A stretch of 64,000 nt of DNA from NCBI GenBank assembly GCA_944354035.1, contig CALVPS010000001.1, forward strand, positions 1 through 64,000, read 5' to 3'. Both the position numbers and the translations under genes were made by a program. The first letter of the stretch is position 1, and the number at the start of each line of letters is the position of its first letter. Source of the stretch: an uncultured Clostridia bacterium. GTDB taxonomy: Bacteria; Bacillota; Clostridia; Christensenellales; Borkfalkiaceae. The notes beneath the pieces were generated by a model. The model saw only the letters and a list, made by a program, of their open reading frames with translations. It searched no databases and was not told the origin of the DNA. Shown here in pieces: positions 36,357 through 44,213 of the stretch.

Positions 36357-38008
36357 GCGTCCAGCAGATTGTTCAGCGCCGAAACGAGCGCCAACACCGA
36401 GGCGTTGGTGATATCGGAGTGTTCGCCCGCGCCCCAAAAGACGCGCTCGCGCGTCTCCACGCCCAAATACGAGATCGCCTGCGCAAACGACCCGGAAGAG
36501 AGCGCGTGCTGTTCGTACCCCGTAAGATTGTACGCCACGCCGAAATGCCGTTTTAAGGCGTTGGAAACGGCGTCGAGCCGCCCGTTGCCCGTGGCTTCGA
36601 CCACCGTACGCTTTTCGCCCTCCAGCACCTCTATAATGGCCGTAATGCCGTTCTCCTGGCGATAATGTACCTCGCCCAGGTCGAAATGCGGGCGCGGCAT
36701 AAGAAAGCGGCGGCCGAATACCTCAAAAATTTCGGGAGCCTTCAGCTCTTTGTGGCGCACGTCCGATTCGTGTTTTACGGCATAGCCCATGGCCTCTTTC
36801 ATGCGGGCGGGCAGCTTTATCCCGTAATTGTGTTCTAAAATATACCCCACGCCGCCCTTTCCGGACTGCGAATTGATGCGGATGACGTCGGAATCATACT
36901 CGCGGCCCACATCTTTGGGATCGATGGGAAGATAGGGCACATCCCACACGGTACGCCCCGTCTCTTCGCGGAAGCGCATCCCCTTGGCGATGGCGTCCTG
37001 ATGCGAGCCGGAAAAAGCCGCAAACACCAGCTCGCCCGCATAGGGCTGGCGGGGCGAAATATGCATGTTGGTGTACGTCTGATAGAGCGATGCGAGATAG
37101 GGCATATTGGAAAAATCCAGCCCGGGATCCACCCCCTGCGAATACATGTTCATGGCAAGGGTGACCACGTCGCAGTTGCCCGTGCGCTCGCCGTTGCCGA
37201 ACAGCGTCCCCTCCACCCGGTCGGCGCCCGCCAACAGGCCGAACTCCGCCGAAGCAACGCCGCAGCCGCGGTCGTTGTGCGGATGCAGCGACAAAACGAC
37301 GTTCTGCCGATGCTTTAAATGTTTGTGCATATATTCGATCTGCTGCGCGTAGACGTGCGGCATTGCGTTTTCGACCGTGGCGGGAAGGTTTACGATCGCC
37401 TTTCTGTCGGCGGTCGGCTGCCACACGTCGAGCACTGCGTTGCATACCTCGAGGGCATACTCCGGCTCGGTCCCCGTAAAGCTCTCGGGCGAATATTCAA
37501 AGCGATAGCGTTCGCCCGCGTCGTCCGTAAGGCGCTTTAACAGCGCGGCGCCGTCCACGGCGATCTTTTTGATCTGCTCTTTGTCCTTGCGGAACACCTG
37601 CTCGCGCTGGGCGACGGAGGTGGAGTTGTAGACATGGACGATCACATTTTTGGCGCCGCGGATGGCCTCGAACGTCCTCTTGATAATGTGCTCGCGCGCC
37701 TGCGTCAGCACCTGGATCGTGACGGTATCGGGGATGAGCCCGCGCTCGATCAGGGCGCGCAAAAACTCAAACTCCGTCTCGCTGGCGGCGGGAAATCCCA
37801 CCTCGATCTCGCGGAAGCCGATCTCGACCAGTAAGTTAAAAAATTCTATCTTGGTCTCCAGCCCCATCGGCTCGATCAGCGCCTGGTTCCCGTCGCGCAG
37901 GTCTACACTGCACCACACGGGAGCGCGTTCGATCATGGAGCGGTCCGCCCAATCCATGCAGCGCTCGGACGGAAGAATAAATTGTTTTGTGTACTTGGCA
38001 ACGTCCAT
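36353..38008 (-). CDS. leuA: 2-isopropylmalate synthase
   Basis: LeuA condenses acetyl-CoA with 3-methyl-2-oxobutanoate, the first step of leucine synthesis. The 551-residue protein is of the longer type 2 class (as in Corynebacterium): catalytic barrel with WCSVDLRDGNQALIEPM, SLHPHNDRGCGVASAE and the metal histidines, then the C-terminal LeuA regulatory domain from about residue 430 (EVLEGEKRTVVEATGNG). AAGGAGGG precedes the ATG. A T-box leader with a leucine codon in the specifier position controls it. Confidence 0.96.
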   Translation of the reverse strand: MDVAKYTKQFILPSERCMDWADRSMIERAPVWCSVDLRDGNQALIEPMGLETKIEFFNLLVEIGFREIEVGFPAASETEFEFLRALIERGLIPDTVTIQVLTQAREHIIKRTFEAIRGAKNVIVHVYNSTSVAQREQVFRKDKEQIKKIAVDGAALLKRLTDDAGERYRFEYSPESFTGTEPEYALEVCNAVLDVWQPTADRKAIVNLPATVENAMPHVYAQQIEYMHKHLKHRQNVVLSLHPHNDRGCGVASAEFGLLAGADRVEGTLFGNGERTGNCDVVTLAMNMYSQGVDPGLDFSNMPYLASLYQTYTNMHISPRQPYAGELVFAAFSGSHQDAIAKGMRFREETGRTVWDVPYLPIDPKDVGREYDSDVIRINSQSGKGGVGYILEHNYGIKLPARMKEAMGYAVKHESDVRHKELKAPEIFEVFGRRFLMPRPHFDLGEVHYRQENGITAIIEVLEGEKRTVVEATGNGRLDAVSNALKRHFGVAYNLTGYEQHALSSGSFAQAISYLGVETRERVFWGAGEHSDITNASVLALVSALNNLLDA

Positions 38009-38079
38009 TTCGGCTCCCTCCTTACAACGATTTAACGCCCTGCGGCGGCCATGGGGCGCGCGGGCGGTCCCGAACGATA

Positions 38080-38340
38080 CAAAAAACCGCGCCTCTTTAC
38101 AAAGAGACGCGGTTTACGCGCGGTACCACTCTTTTTGCGGAAAATTCCGCCCCCTCGGCGGGCACGATCATGCCCTTCCCGTATAACGGCGGGACGCCGT
38201 TCTCCCTTACAAATTGCGTTCGGGGAGACCGCTCGGCGGCGAGTTCGCCCCGTTCCCTCTGCCGTTTTGCACCAAACAACGGCTCTCTGCAAGCAGGAAC
38301 ACGGGGATACTGTTCCGCGGTCATCGCGTTATCTTATTCC
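38080..38340 (-). promoter_or_regulatory. T-box leader, leucine-specific
   Basis: The minus-strand RNA has the T-box sequence AGAGTGGTACCGCG (38119-38132 region) that binds the tRNA acceptor end. It is followed by a terminator stem (38081-38115) ending in TTTTTTG. Stem I contains the conserved AGAGAGCC and GGTGCAAAACGG parts. The GAACTCGCCGCCGAG segment places a CUC leucine codon (plus-strand GAG at 38241-38243) in the specifier loop. Uncharged leucine tRNA should favour the antiterminator and switch on leuA and queH. Confidence 0.92.
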
Positions 38341-38369
38341 ATCATACCATACGGATGCAAAAAATGCAA
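38341..38369 (-). promoter_or_regulatory. promoter of the leuA T-box transcript
   Basis: Minus strand TTGCAT (38364-38369), a 17-base spacer and TATGAT (38341-38346), directly upstream of the T-box leader. Confidence 0.75.
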
Positions 38370-38385
38370 GCGTTTTTAAAAACAA

Positions 38386-38925
38386 TCAGTAATTTTCGGG
38401 TTTCAGCTGGAAATAGGCCCGCGGATGCGCACAGACGGGGCATACCTCGGGCGCCTCGCTCGCCTTGACGATCGCGCCGCAGTTGAGACACTGCCAGTAT
38501 ACCTCGCCGTCGCGCACGAATACGCGGCCCTCCTCCACGTTTTTCAACAGGGCGCGATAGCGCTCCTCGTGCTCCTTTTCGACAGAGGCGACCTTTTCGA
38601 ACATGACGGCGATCGCCTCGAACCCCTCTTCGCGCGCGACCTTTGCAAAGGTGGGATACATATCCGTCCACTCGTCGTTTTCGCCCTGCGCCGCCGCGGC
38701 AAGATTTTCCTGCGTGGTGCCGATGCCGCCGGCGATCAGCTTATACCACATTTTTGCATGCTCACGCTCGTTGCCGGACGTCTCCTCGAAGATCGCGGCG
38801 ATCTGATTGAACCCGTCCTTTTTTGCCTTGGAAGCAAAATAGGCATACTTGTTGGTCGCCATGCTTTCCCCCGCAAACGCGGCCATCAAATTCTCCAATG
38901 TCTTGCTGCCCTTCAGATCCTTCAT
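38386..38925 (-). CDS. rbr: rubrerythrin
   Basis: Rubrerythrin reduces hydrogen peroxide in anaerobes through a diiron centre fed by a rubredoxin-like iron site. The 179-residue protein has the ferritin-like four-helix domain with the ExxH metal ligands ([17 protein letters not shown]) and a C-terminal rubredoxin domain with CLNCG and [11 protein letters not shown]. It lies 15 bases after the PerR-like gene and is probably controlled by it. AAGGAG lies 11 bases before the ATG. Confidence 0.96.
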   Translation of the reverse strand: MKDLKGSKTLENLMAAFAGESMATNKYAYFASKAKKDGFNQIAAIFEETSGNEREHAKMWYKLIAGGIGTTQENLAAAAQGENDEWTDMYPTFAKVAREEGFEAIAVMFEKVASVEKEHEERYRALLKNVEEGRVFVRDGEVYWQCLNCGAIVKASEAPEVCPVCAHPRAYFQLKPENY

Positions 38926-38940
38926 CTTATGATACGCTCC

Positions 38941-39351
38941 TTATGTTATATTTGTGCTTTCGCACATATTTTTCTTTGCACAATCGTTGCATATGCCGTA
39001 AAATTCGACTTCGCAGCGCTCCGCATGAAAGCCGCTGCATATGGCGTTGGACGCAAGCGAAGCAAAATCGGGCAGGAACACGTCGTACACGCCGCCGCAG
39101 ACGCGGCAGCGCCCGTGCCCGTGCGCCGCAAGCGTCTTATCGAAGCGCGCGTCGCTGCCCGCAAGCGTCACCTTGCGGACGCGGCCGCTCTCGGCAAAGG
39201 CGCCCAGCACGCGAAAGACCGTCCCGCGCGAAAGAAAGGGGTTGCATTTGCGCACATACTCGTACACCTCGGTCGCCGTGGGATGGTCCAACCGATCCAA
39301 CGCCTCTAAAATCGCCTGTTTTTGTTTTGTGTGCCGCAACTCTCCCGGCAT
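38941..39351 (-). CDS. perR: Fur-family repressor, PerR-like
   Basis: The 136-residue protein has the Fur-type winged helix (TKQKQAILEAL, TATEVYEYV, LSRGTVFRVLGAF) and a dimerisation domain with HGHGRCRVCG and CNDCAKKN, the two CxxC pairs of the structural zinc site. Pairing with rubrerythrin and the operator form suggest a PerR-type peroxide sensor rather than Fur or Zur. I chose the ATG at 39351 (AAGGA upstream); the frame is open to 39414 across the promoter. It is probably self-regulated. Confidence 0.88.
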   Translation of the reverse strand: MPGELRHTKQKQAILEALDRLDHPTATEVYEYVRKCNPFLSRGTVFRVLGAFAESGRVRKVTLAGSDARFDKTLAAHGHGRCRVCGGVYDVFLPDFASLASNAICSGFHAERCEVEFYGICNDCAKKNMCESTNIT

Positions 39352-39361
39352 TACCGTATCC

Positions 39362-39414
39362 TTATTAAGATTTATTCTTAATAATAGTATAACAGAAAAA
39401 GGGGGCGCTGTCAA
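39362..39414 (-). promoter_or_regulatory. perR-rbr promoter with PerR-box-like operator
   Basis: Minus strand TTGACA (39409-39414), a 17-base spacer and TATACT (39386-39391). Just downstream a perfect inverted repeat TTATTAAGA-N5-TCTTAATAA (39362-39384) covers the predicted transcription start. It resembles the AT-rich dyad of PerR/Fur boxes and implies autorepression. Confidence 0.8.
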
Positions 39415-39432
39415 GCCCCCTCAAGATATTTT

Positions 39433-39783
39433 TTATTGCTTTTCCACGCCGTCCGGATCTCCGCCGTCCAGCGCGGCCGCCTCGTCGGCGTCCTCAAAGT
39501 CCTCGTATTGGGCGCAAAATTCCGCAAAGGCTTCGTCCAGCTCGTCCTCGTCCTCGATCTGCACCAGCTGCTCGTCCTCTTCGTCGCCCTCCAAACGATA
39601 GATGGCCACTTCCTCGTCGCCGTCCTCGCCCTCTTCGGCCTCCTTTACCTCGGTCAGCGCGCAATACCACCTGTCGCGGTATGCAAAGGTAAGCAGATGC
39701 TCGTAGCGGTAACGGTTGCCCTCGTCGTCCACAAGCTCTACAATGTTTTCCTCTTCGTCGTAATCGTTGCGGTCTTCCCTCAT
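39433..39783 (-). CDS. DUF1292 family protein
   Basis: A very acidic 116-residue protein with the DUF1292 core (NIVELVDDEGNRYRYEHLLTF, EVAIYRLEGDEE, DELDEAFAEF). The function is unknown. The ATG overlaps the ruvX stop by four bases; the ruvX-DUF1292 pair is conserved in Bacilli and Clostridia (yrrK-yrzB in Bacillus). Confidence 0.9.
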   Translation of the reverse strand: MREDRNDYDEEENIVELVDDEGNRYRYEHLLTFAYRDRWYCALTEVKEAEEGEDGDEEVAIYRLEGDEEDEQLVQIEDEDELDEAFAEFCAQYEDFEDADEAAALDGGDPDGVEKQ

Positions 39784-40217
39784 ACCTGTTCTCCTTTTTT
39801 GGTCTTTGCCAAATAGCTCTCTAAAATATAGGCCGCGGCAATGGAATCGACCTGCTTTTTGCGCTTGTCTTTCCTGACAGAGACGCCCATTTCGTGCAGG
39901 TCGCCGCGCGCGGCGCGCGTGGTGAAACGCTCGTCCTCAAAAACCGTCTGTAACCCCTCGGCAGCAAGGGCGGCGGCAAAGCGGCGCGTCTTTTCGCTTT
40001 GAACGCTCTCGCTCCCGTCCTCGTTCAGAGGCAACCCCACCACGACCAGTGATACGCCGCGAAGTCGGACAAGCGCGGCAAGCGCACGGATATCGGACGA
40101 AAGGTCCCCCGTGCGGAAATAGGTATCGGAAGGGACGGCGTAATCGCCGAACGGATCGCTGAACGCAACACCTACTCGCTTATCACCTACATCAAATGCC
40201 GCAATTTGCCCTGCCAT
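39780..40217 (-). CDS. ruvX: Holliday junction resolvase-like/pre-16S rRNA nuclease YqgF
   Basis: The 145-residue RNase H-fold protein has AFDVGDKRVGVAFSD at the N-terminus, the VVGLPLNEDGSES motif, the ERFTTRAA region and the C-terminal DSIAAAYILESYL with the last acidic residue. E. coli YqgF processes the 16S rRNA 5' end; the resolvase role is disputed. No ribosome binding site precedes the ATG, and the promoter puts transcription start on the ATG itself. Confidence 0.93.
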   Translation of the reverse strand: MAGQIAAFDVGDKRVGVAFSDPFGDYAVPSDTYFRTGDLSSDIRALAALVRLRGVSLVVVGLPLNEDGSESVQSEKTRRFAAALAAEGLQTVFEDERFTTRAARGDLHEMGVSVRKDKRKKQVDSIAAAYILESYLAKTKKGEQV

Positions 40218-40223
40218 ATCGCA

Positions 40224-40252
40224 ATTATATCATACCGCGCCGATAAAAGCAA
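40224..40252 (-). promoter_or_regulatory. ruvX promoter predicting a leaderless mRNA
   Basis: Minus strand TTGCTT (40247-40252), a 17-base spacer and exact TATAAT (40224-40229). Counting seven bases on from the -10 gives +1 at 40217, the A of the ruvX ATG. Confidence 0.7.
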
Positions 40253-40403
40253 AGCATTTGCAGCTCTTTTTGCGCCTTTTACATCGTGCGCCCGCATGCA
40301 CCCGACGACATATGATGCCCCCTTCCGGCGCTCCACGCATGTCCGCGGGGTCGCATGCGTTCGACGGCATATGCGTTGCACGCGGCAGGGATCGCATAAG
40401 AAA

Positions 40404-40842
40404 TGTCCGCCGACATAGCCGACGGTTTTTCCGTTTCCTGCACCTGCGGCGCGTGCCGCCATAGGCGGGGCGCGCCGTAAGCCCTCATATTACCGACCGC
40501 GCGCAAGCTGCGCTGCGGCGGAAGTCATACACTCGCCGCTTGCTGCCCGTAAACGGGCCGTATGCCTTCCCCTCTCTCGTCTCCCCTTTGCAAGGGGAGA
40601 CGGCTTGCCAAAGGCTCTTTTTCCCTGCCTCCCCTTTGCAAGGAGAGGCGGCAGGCGAGGAACGAGCCTGACGGAGGGGTCGCCGTGCCCGCGCGGTGCC
40701 GACCGTTACGACCCTCCCGCCTTGCTCCGCTCGGCGCCCTCCCTTTATAAAGGAGGCAAGGATCCGATACTATAACGCGCTTTCAATTCCGTTCTGTTCA
40801 TCGGCAAAGCCTAGCTTTGTACCCGCAACCCATCCGCGGATT
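40404..40842. repeat. composite intergenic repeat, order M3-M1-M2
   Basis: This fills most of the gene-free stretch 40253-40850. Module M3 (40404-40559: CCGCCGACATAGCCGACGG through GCGCGTGCCGCCATAG to CCCGTAAACGGGCC) is followed by M1 (40566-40759, including two CTCCCCTTTGCAAGG palindromes). M2 comes last (about 40740-40842: GGATCCGATAC, GTTCTGTTCATCGGCAAAGCC, ATCCGCGGA). The same modules lie at 63.1-63.7 kb in the order M1-M2-M3-M2. No protein is encoded. Confidence 0.8.
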
Positions 40843-40850
40843 TTTTATAT

Positions 40851-40895
40851 AAAAAAACGGCGCACGGGCGCAGCAATTTGCCGCACCCGTGCGCT
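40851..40895 (-). terminator. terminator of the 40936 gene
   Basis: A stem of about 16 bp (GCGCACGGG paired with CCCGTGCGC and inner G-U pairs, loop around AATT) is followed on the minus strand by CGTTTTTTT. Confidence 0.85.
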
Positions 40896-40935
40896 CTGCC
40901 CGTCCGAAGCGGCGGGAAAATGACGCAAAAGTCCT

Positions 40936-41130
40936 TTATTTGGCCTTTTTTTCGGGACGTTCCGATTTTTCGGACATATCTTTCAGCCGCTCGTCCATCA
41001 TTTCGTCCATCTTGTCGATCAACTCGGCCTGGCTCTTTTTTACCAGAGAGCGGGCCTTGTAACTGTTGGCGACGACCAGCGCGCCGCCGATGGCCCCCAT
41101 GACCAATCCCAGACAAAACAGTTTTTCCAT
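40936..41130 (-). CDS. small membrane-anchored coiled-coil protein
   Basis: A 64-residue protein with one N-terminal membrane span (LFCLGLVMGAIGGALVVANS) followed by a charged helix (KKSQAELIDKMDEMMDERLKDM) and a Lys-rich end. The layout is that of YtxH-like or similar small envelope proteins; no firm family. GGAGG precedes the ATG. It lies 53 bases after the next upstream gene on the same strand, so both may share a transcript. Confidence 0.75.
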   Translation of the reverse strand: MEKLFCLGLVMGAIGGALVVANSYKARSLVKKSQAELIDKMDEMMDERLKDMSEKSERPEKKAK

Positions 41131-41183
41131 ATCTTCCTCCAGCGGTTCTGCCGCTGAAAGCAGTTTGTGAAAGTACGCGCGTC

Positions 41184-41756
41184 CTATTCGCCGAGGCGGC
41201 TGCGCAATTTTTCCAATTCCGCCCGAAGGCGCGCGTTCTCCTCCTTTAAATCGGAGGCGATGCGCTCGTACAACGCGTCGATCTCCCGCTCGAGCCTGCG
41301 CTGCAAAAAGCTCTTTTCGGCGGGAAGCCCCGCCTCCTGCGCGACACGCTGCACGCGCTCCGGCTGCTTTTTTACCAGGTTGCGATACTTGTTCTGCATG
41401 CGCAGCATCAGCTTTTCGTCCCCGTCCGCCAGATTGCGGATGGCGCGGCGGACGGACATCCCCTTGCTCTTTTCCGTCAAAACACGCCGCAGCATATCGT
41501 CCGCCTCTTCCTCCGTAAACGGACGAATGGTCCCGGCCTTTAAATCTTTGCCCGCCAGAATGCGCTGTACGCGGTCGTCCGCACGCCTTTTTAAAAAGGC
41601 GTAATAGTAGTTTCGTACGCTGCCCTTTGCGCGATTGTGCGCATTGCCGTATGTTTCGAACAGATACGAGAGCGTTTTGCCCGCGTTTCTGCCCGTGTAG
41701 ATGTACTCTATCAGGCCGGCGGCCTCCTCTTCCGTATAGCCGTTGATCTTGTTCAT
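41184..41756 (-). CDS. hypothetical protein with possible SANT/Myb-like N-terminus and coiled coil
   Basis: A 190-residue, highly charged protein. The N-terminal 60 residues (GYTEEEAAGLIEYIYTG, RAKGSVRNYYYAF) look like a helical DNA-binding unit of the SANT/Myb kind, and a similar FTEEEADDMLRRVL recurs near residue 80. Residues 145-190 form a probable coiled coil (LEREIDALYERIASDLKEEN). A regulator is plausible but unproven. It is divergent from the unknown gene at 41816, with 59 bases between the starts. Confidence 0.7.
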   Translation of the reverse strand: MNKINGYTEEEAAGLIEYIYTGRNAGKTLSYLFETYGNAHNRAKGSVRNYYYAFLKRRADDRVQRILAGKDLKAGTIRPFTEEEADDMLRRVLTEKSKGMSVRRAIRNLADGDEKLMLRMQNKYRNLVKKQPERVQRVAQEAGLPAEKSFLQRRLEREIDALYERIASDLKEENARLRAELEKLRSRLGE

Positions 41757-41777
41757 ACCATCACCTCGACCCGATTA

Positions 41778-41805
41778 TTGACATAATTGTGCCGTAGCAT
41801 ACATT
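41778..41805 (+). promoter_or_regulatory. promoter predicting a near-leaderless mRNA
   Basis: TTGACA (41778-41783), a 16-base spacer and TACATT (41800-41805). The predicted start near 41812 is about four bases before the ATG at 41816, which has no ribosome binding site. Confidence 0.5.
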
Positions 41806-41815
41806 GTATATAGCA

Positions 41816-42697
41816 ATGCGAATTTATTTTTTATCGGAGATCCCCTGCGCCCTATTTATCAACGGCGCCCTCTTCGGCACGGTGGATCTGTTTGAACGCT
41901 CGGTGGAGATCTCCCCGCTCGACGGCGTATTCTGCGAATTAAAGCCGTGCGGCTATCTGCCCGTACGCTTTCGCCTGAACGAGGCCTTTTTGTTTGCGCC
42001 CCCGCCGCAGACGCAGCTCTATTTTACCGAAAACGGCGCCGCCGTATACTGCCGCGATTTTAAGCGCGCGGATCCGCAGATGCACCTTTTGTGGCAGACG
42101 CGGCAAAGCGGCGCGCTGCTTACGCTGTACGTGCAGGGTACGCTGCAGCTTGTCATCTCCGACGGACGCGACATACACACCGTTGCCCTGCCCTGGGCGT
42201 TGGAGCACAGCCGCTGCCGCGCGGCGGGCGACTTTTTTGTATTGGAAAGCGATACGCATTTTGCCCTGCTGGACCGCACGGGAACGATATGCGCGTTTGC
42301 CGAAGGAAAAGTGTTGGAATGCGGCGACCCGCTGCGCGCCGAAATTTTTTTCCGCGACAGCATGCAGCATAGCGCCGTATGCGAATATCGCGGCGGCAAA
42401 CCGACCGCCTGCAAAATTTATACGGCACGCGAGGCGACCGAGGCGACCTTTGCCGCGGCCTTTTTTGAAAGCGTGCTGATCGGCGCGGACGCAACGCCCT
42501 TTCTGACCCCCGCCCTGGCCGACAAAGCCCCCATGCTGCGGGAATTTTTGGGCGATTTCCGTTCGGTCGTCGTGCGAGAGCGCCCGAACACGGCGGGGCT
42601 GGTGTACGAGATCCGCCCGCGCGTGTTTGAAGTACGCGACTTCTGTGTCGTCCTGGACGAAAACCGAAAGATCGAAAATGTCCGTGCATGCACATAA
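41816..42697 (+). CDS. hypothetical protein, unrecognised
   Basis: A 293-residue protein without signal peptide or membrane span. It is beta-rich in appearance, with several short Cys-containing strands, and shows no motif I can assign. A TTG at 41804 in the same frame overlaps the -10 box, so the ATG at 41816 (MRIYFLSEIPCALF) is the better start. Its codon use and composition match the neighbours, so it is likely a real gene of the lineage. It is divergent from the putative DNA-binding protein, which may regulate it. Confidence 0.75.
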   Translation: MRIYFLSEIPCALFINGALFGTVDLFERSVEISPLDGVFCELKPCGYLPVRFRLNEAFLFAPPPQTQLYFTENGAAVYCRDFKRADPQMHLLWQTRQSGALLTLYVQGTLQLVISDGRDIHTVALPWALEHSRCRAAGDFFVLESDTHFALLDRTGTICAFAEGKVLECGDPLRAEIFFRDSMQHSAVCEYRGGKPTACKIYTAREATEATFAAAFFESVLIGADATPFLTPALADKAPMLREFLGDFRSVVVRERPNTAGLVYEIRPRVFEVRDFCVVLDENRKIENVRACT

Positions 42698-42823
42698 ACG
42701 CCGCGGCAAACGGTTTTAAACTTTTCCGCCCGCTTTTCCGTTGTCGACTTCTCGTCTGCTCTCCTTTGCGCGTCGGCACCGCCTCCCCCGGATCTGCAAA
42801 CCATCCGTGAATCTTGATATACC

Positions 42824-42860
42824 AAAAAGCGCCTGCCGCGGATTTTTCCGCGGCAGGCGC
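42824..42860 (-). terminator. terminator of the cyclophilin-like gene
   Basis: A perfect 13-bp stem GCGCCTGCCGCGG/CCGCGGCAGGCGC is followed by TTTTTGG on the minus strand, 18 bases past the stop. Confidence 0.88.
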
Positions 42861-42877
42861 CTCTGTTCAACGAGATA

Positions 42878-43783
42878 TCAGTATTTTGTAACGCGCACCG
42901 AACGAATGATGATCGGCTCCACGGGAACGTGATAGGTCACCTCGTCACCGTTGGTACGAACGTCTTCAAAGGGGTCGTACCGATTGGGTTTGACCGTCGT
43001 CTCCTCGGTGAAGCTGAACTCTTCGTCGTCCTCGCGCTCCGCCTCGTAGTCGTCGATCGCCGCCAGCAGCCCGTTCGTCATCTGCTCCGTATAATTTTTT
43101 GCCATGCCGAACACACAGTAGTTCCGATCGTTTTCGGTATTGCTCTCGCCCGTAAACGTATAAAAGAACGAAGTTGCGCTGTTGTACCGATACGACTTCT
43201 GCTCGTACTTTTCGCCGTCGTTATTGTCGCCGTTATCGTTGCGCTGCACGGTCACGTCGCCGTCAAAGTTGATCTTGGGCGTATAATACATGACCAGCGC
43301 CCCTGCGCGGTGGGTATACTCGCGCGCAAAGCCCGATTCCATACGCACGCCGTTCTCTTCGAACTCACCGTACACGGTATACAGCGGAATCGTGCGCGCG
43401 GCGTCCTGCCACACCGACTGCGTAAAGGTGATGTCCTTTTCCTGCTCCAGAGCCTTTACCTCGGTCCAATAGTCCTTTTCTACTAAAGTTCCGTCCTCCG
43501 AAAGCGTATAGCCGCCCCCGTAAATATATACGTCGGTAAAATCGTGGATGCACATTCCGTCGTAGTACCCCGCGTCGGCCAGCTCAATAAAGTGCTGCAC
43601 CGTGCGAGGCGCATCTGTACGCGAAAGCACATAGTCCACCTCGTAATCTTCTCCGTTAAACGAATAGGTAATGGTCACCTCGGGGTGCGTAGAAGTACAG
43701 CCGGCAAACATAACCAGCGCGCTTGTCGTCATAACCGCCGCAGCGGCAAGCATCCCCACCCGCCGCAAAAACTTTCTTTTCAC
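42878..43783 (-). CDS. cyclophilin-type peptidyl-prolyl isomerase-like lipoprotein
   Basis: The 301-residue precursor has a signal peptide ending in the lipobox MFAGC, so it should be anchored outside the membrane. The following region DAPRTVQHFIELADAGYYDGMCIHDF, given here only as its key pattern (APxTVxxFxxLxxxGYYDGxxxH), is the cyclophilin entry. The catalytic Arg of typical cyclophilins (FHR) is replaced by HDF, so isomerase activity is doubtful. A long acidic insert lies in the middle. The start is GTG at 43783 with GGAGGG six bases upstream. Confidence 0.8.
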   Translation of the reverse strand: MKRKFLRRVGMLAAAAVMTTSALVMFAGCTSTHPEVTITYSFNGEDYEVDYVLSRTDAPRTVQHFIELADAGYYDGMCIHDFTDVYIYGGGYTLSEDGTLVEKDYWTEVKALEQEKDITFTQSVWQDAARTIPLYTVYGEFEENGVRMESGFAREYTHRAGALVMYYTPKINFDGDVTVQRNDNGDNNDGEKYEQKSYRYNSATSFFYTFTGESNTENDRNYCVFGMAKNYTEQMTNGLLAAIDDYEAEREDDEEFSFTEETTVKPNRYDPFEDVRTNGDEVTYHVPVEPIIIRSVRVTKY

Positions 43784-43809
43784 AGATAGCCCTCCGTCAA
43801 TTCTATTTT

Positions 43810-43838
43810 ATTTTACCTTGAAATTTGCTATCCGTCAA
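43810..43838 (-). promoter_or_regulatory. promoter of the cyclophilin-like gene
   Basis: Minus strand TTGACG (43833-43838), a 17-base spacer and TAAAAT (43810-43815). Confidence 0.65.
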
Positions 43839-43859
43839 GCAGTTTCGGCGCTTTGGATA

Positions 43860-44213
43860 TGAAAATTGTGTGGAACAGGGCCGTTGTGCACCTTAGCCGC
43901 CGGATCTCGCCATAAAATGCAAAGCCGTTCCCTTTTCGAACGAAGCGCCAAACGGGCACAAAGCTGCTCGGCGGCACAGCTTTCCCCCGTCACTCAGCCA
44001 TGTCGGGCGCTCCCTTCGATCCCCCCGCCCTGCGGCGTTAAAGGAGGCGAGAACATGCGACGGAACACCCCCTGCCCTGCGGCGTTAAGAAAGCGGCGAA
44101 CGGCCGCCTCCACCCCCGTAATCCATGTTTAAGGGCGGCGCGCAACGCGAGCCTGGGAGATCGATGGGCATGATGTGTCAACGGCCGTCCTTTTCACGAT
44201 TTCGTCGTAAAGC
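43860..44213. other. gene-free spacer with short direct repeats
   Basis: No gene is seen. The segment CCCTGCGGCGTTAAAGGAGGCGA near 44026 is repeated at about 44081 with small changes (CCCTGCGGCGTTAAGAAAGCGGCGAA). A similar GCGCGTTAAGGGAGC stretch lies near 47950. These look like a distant relative of the intergenic repeat family. Confidence 0.45.
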
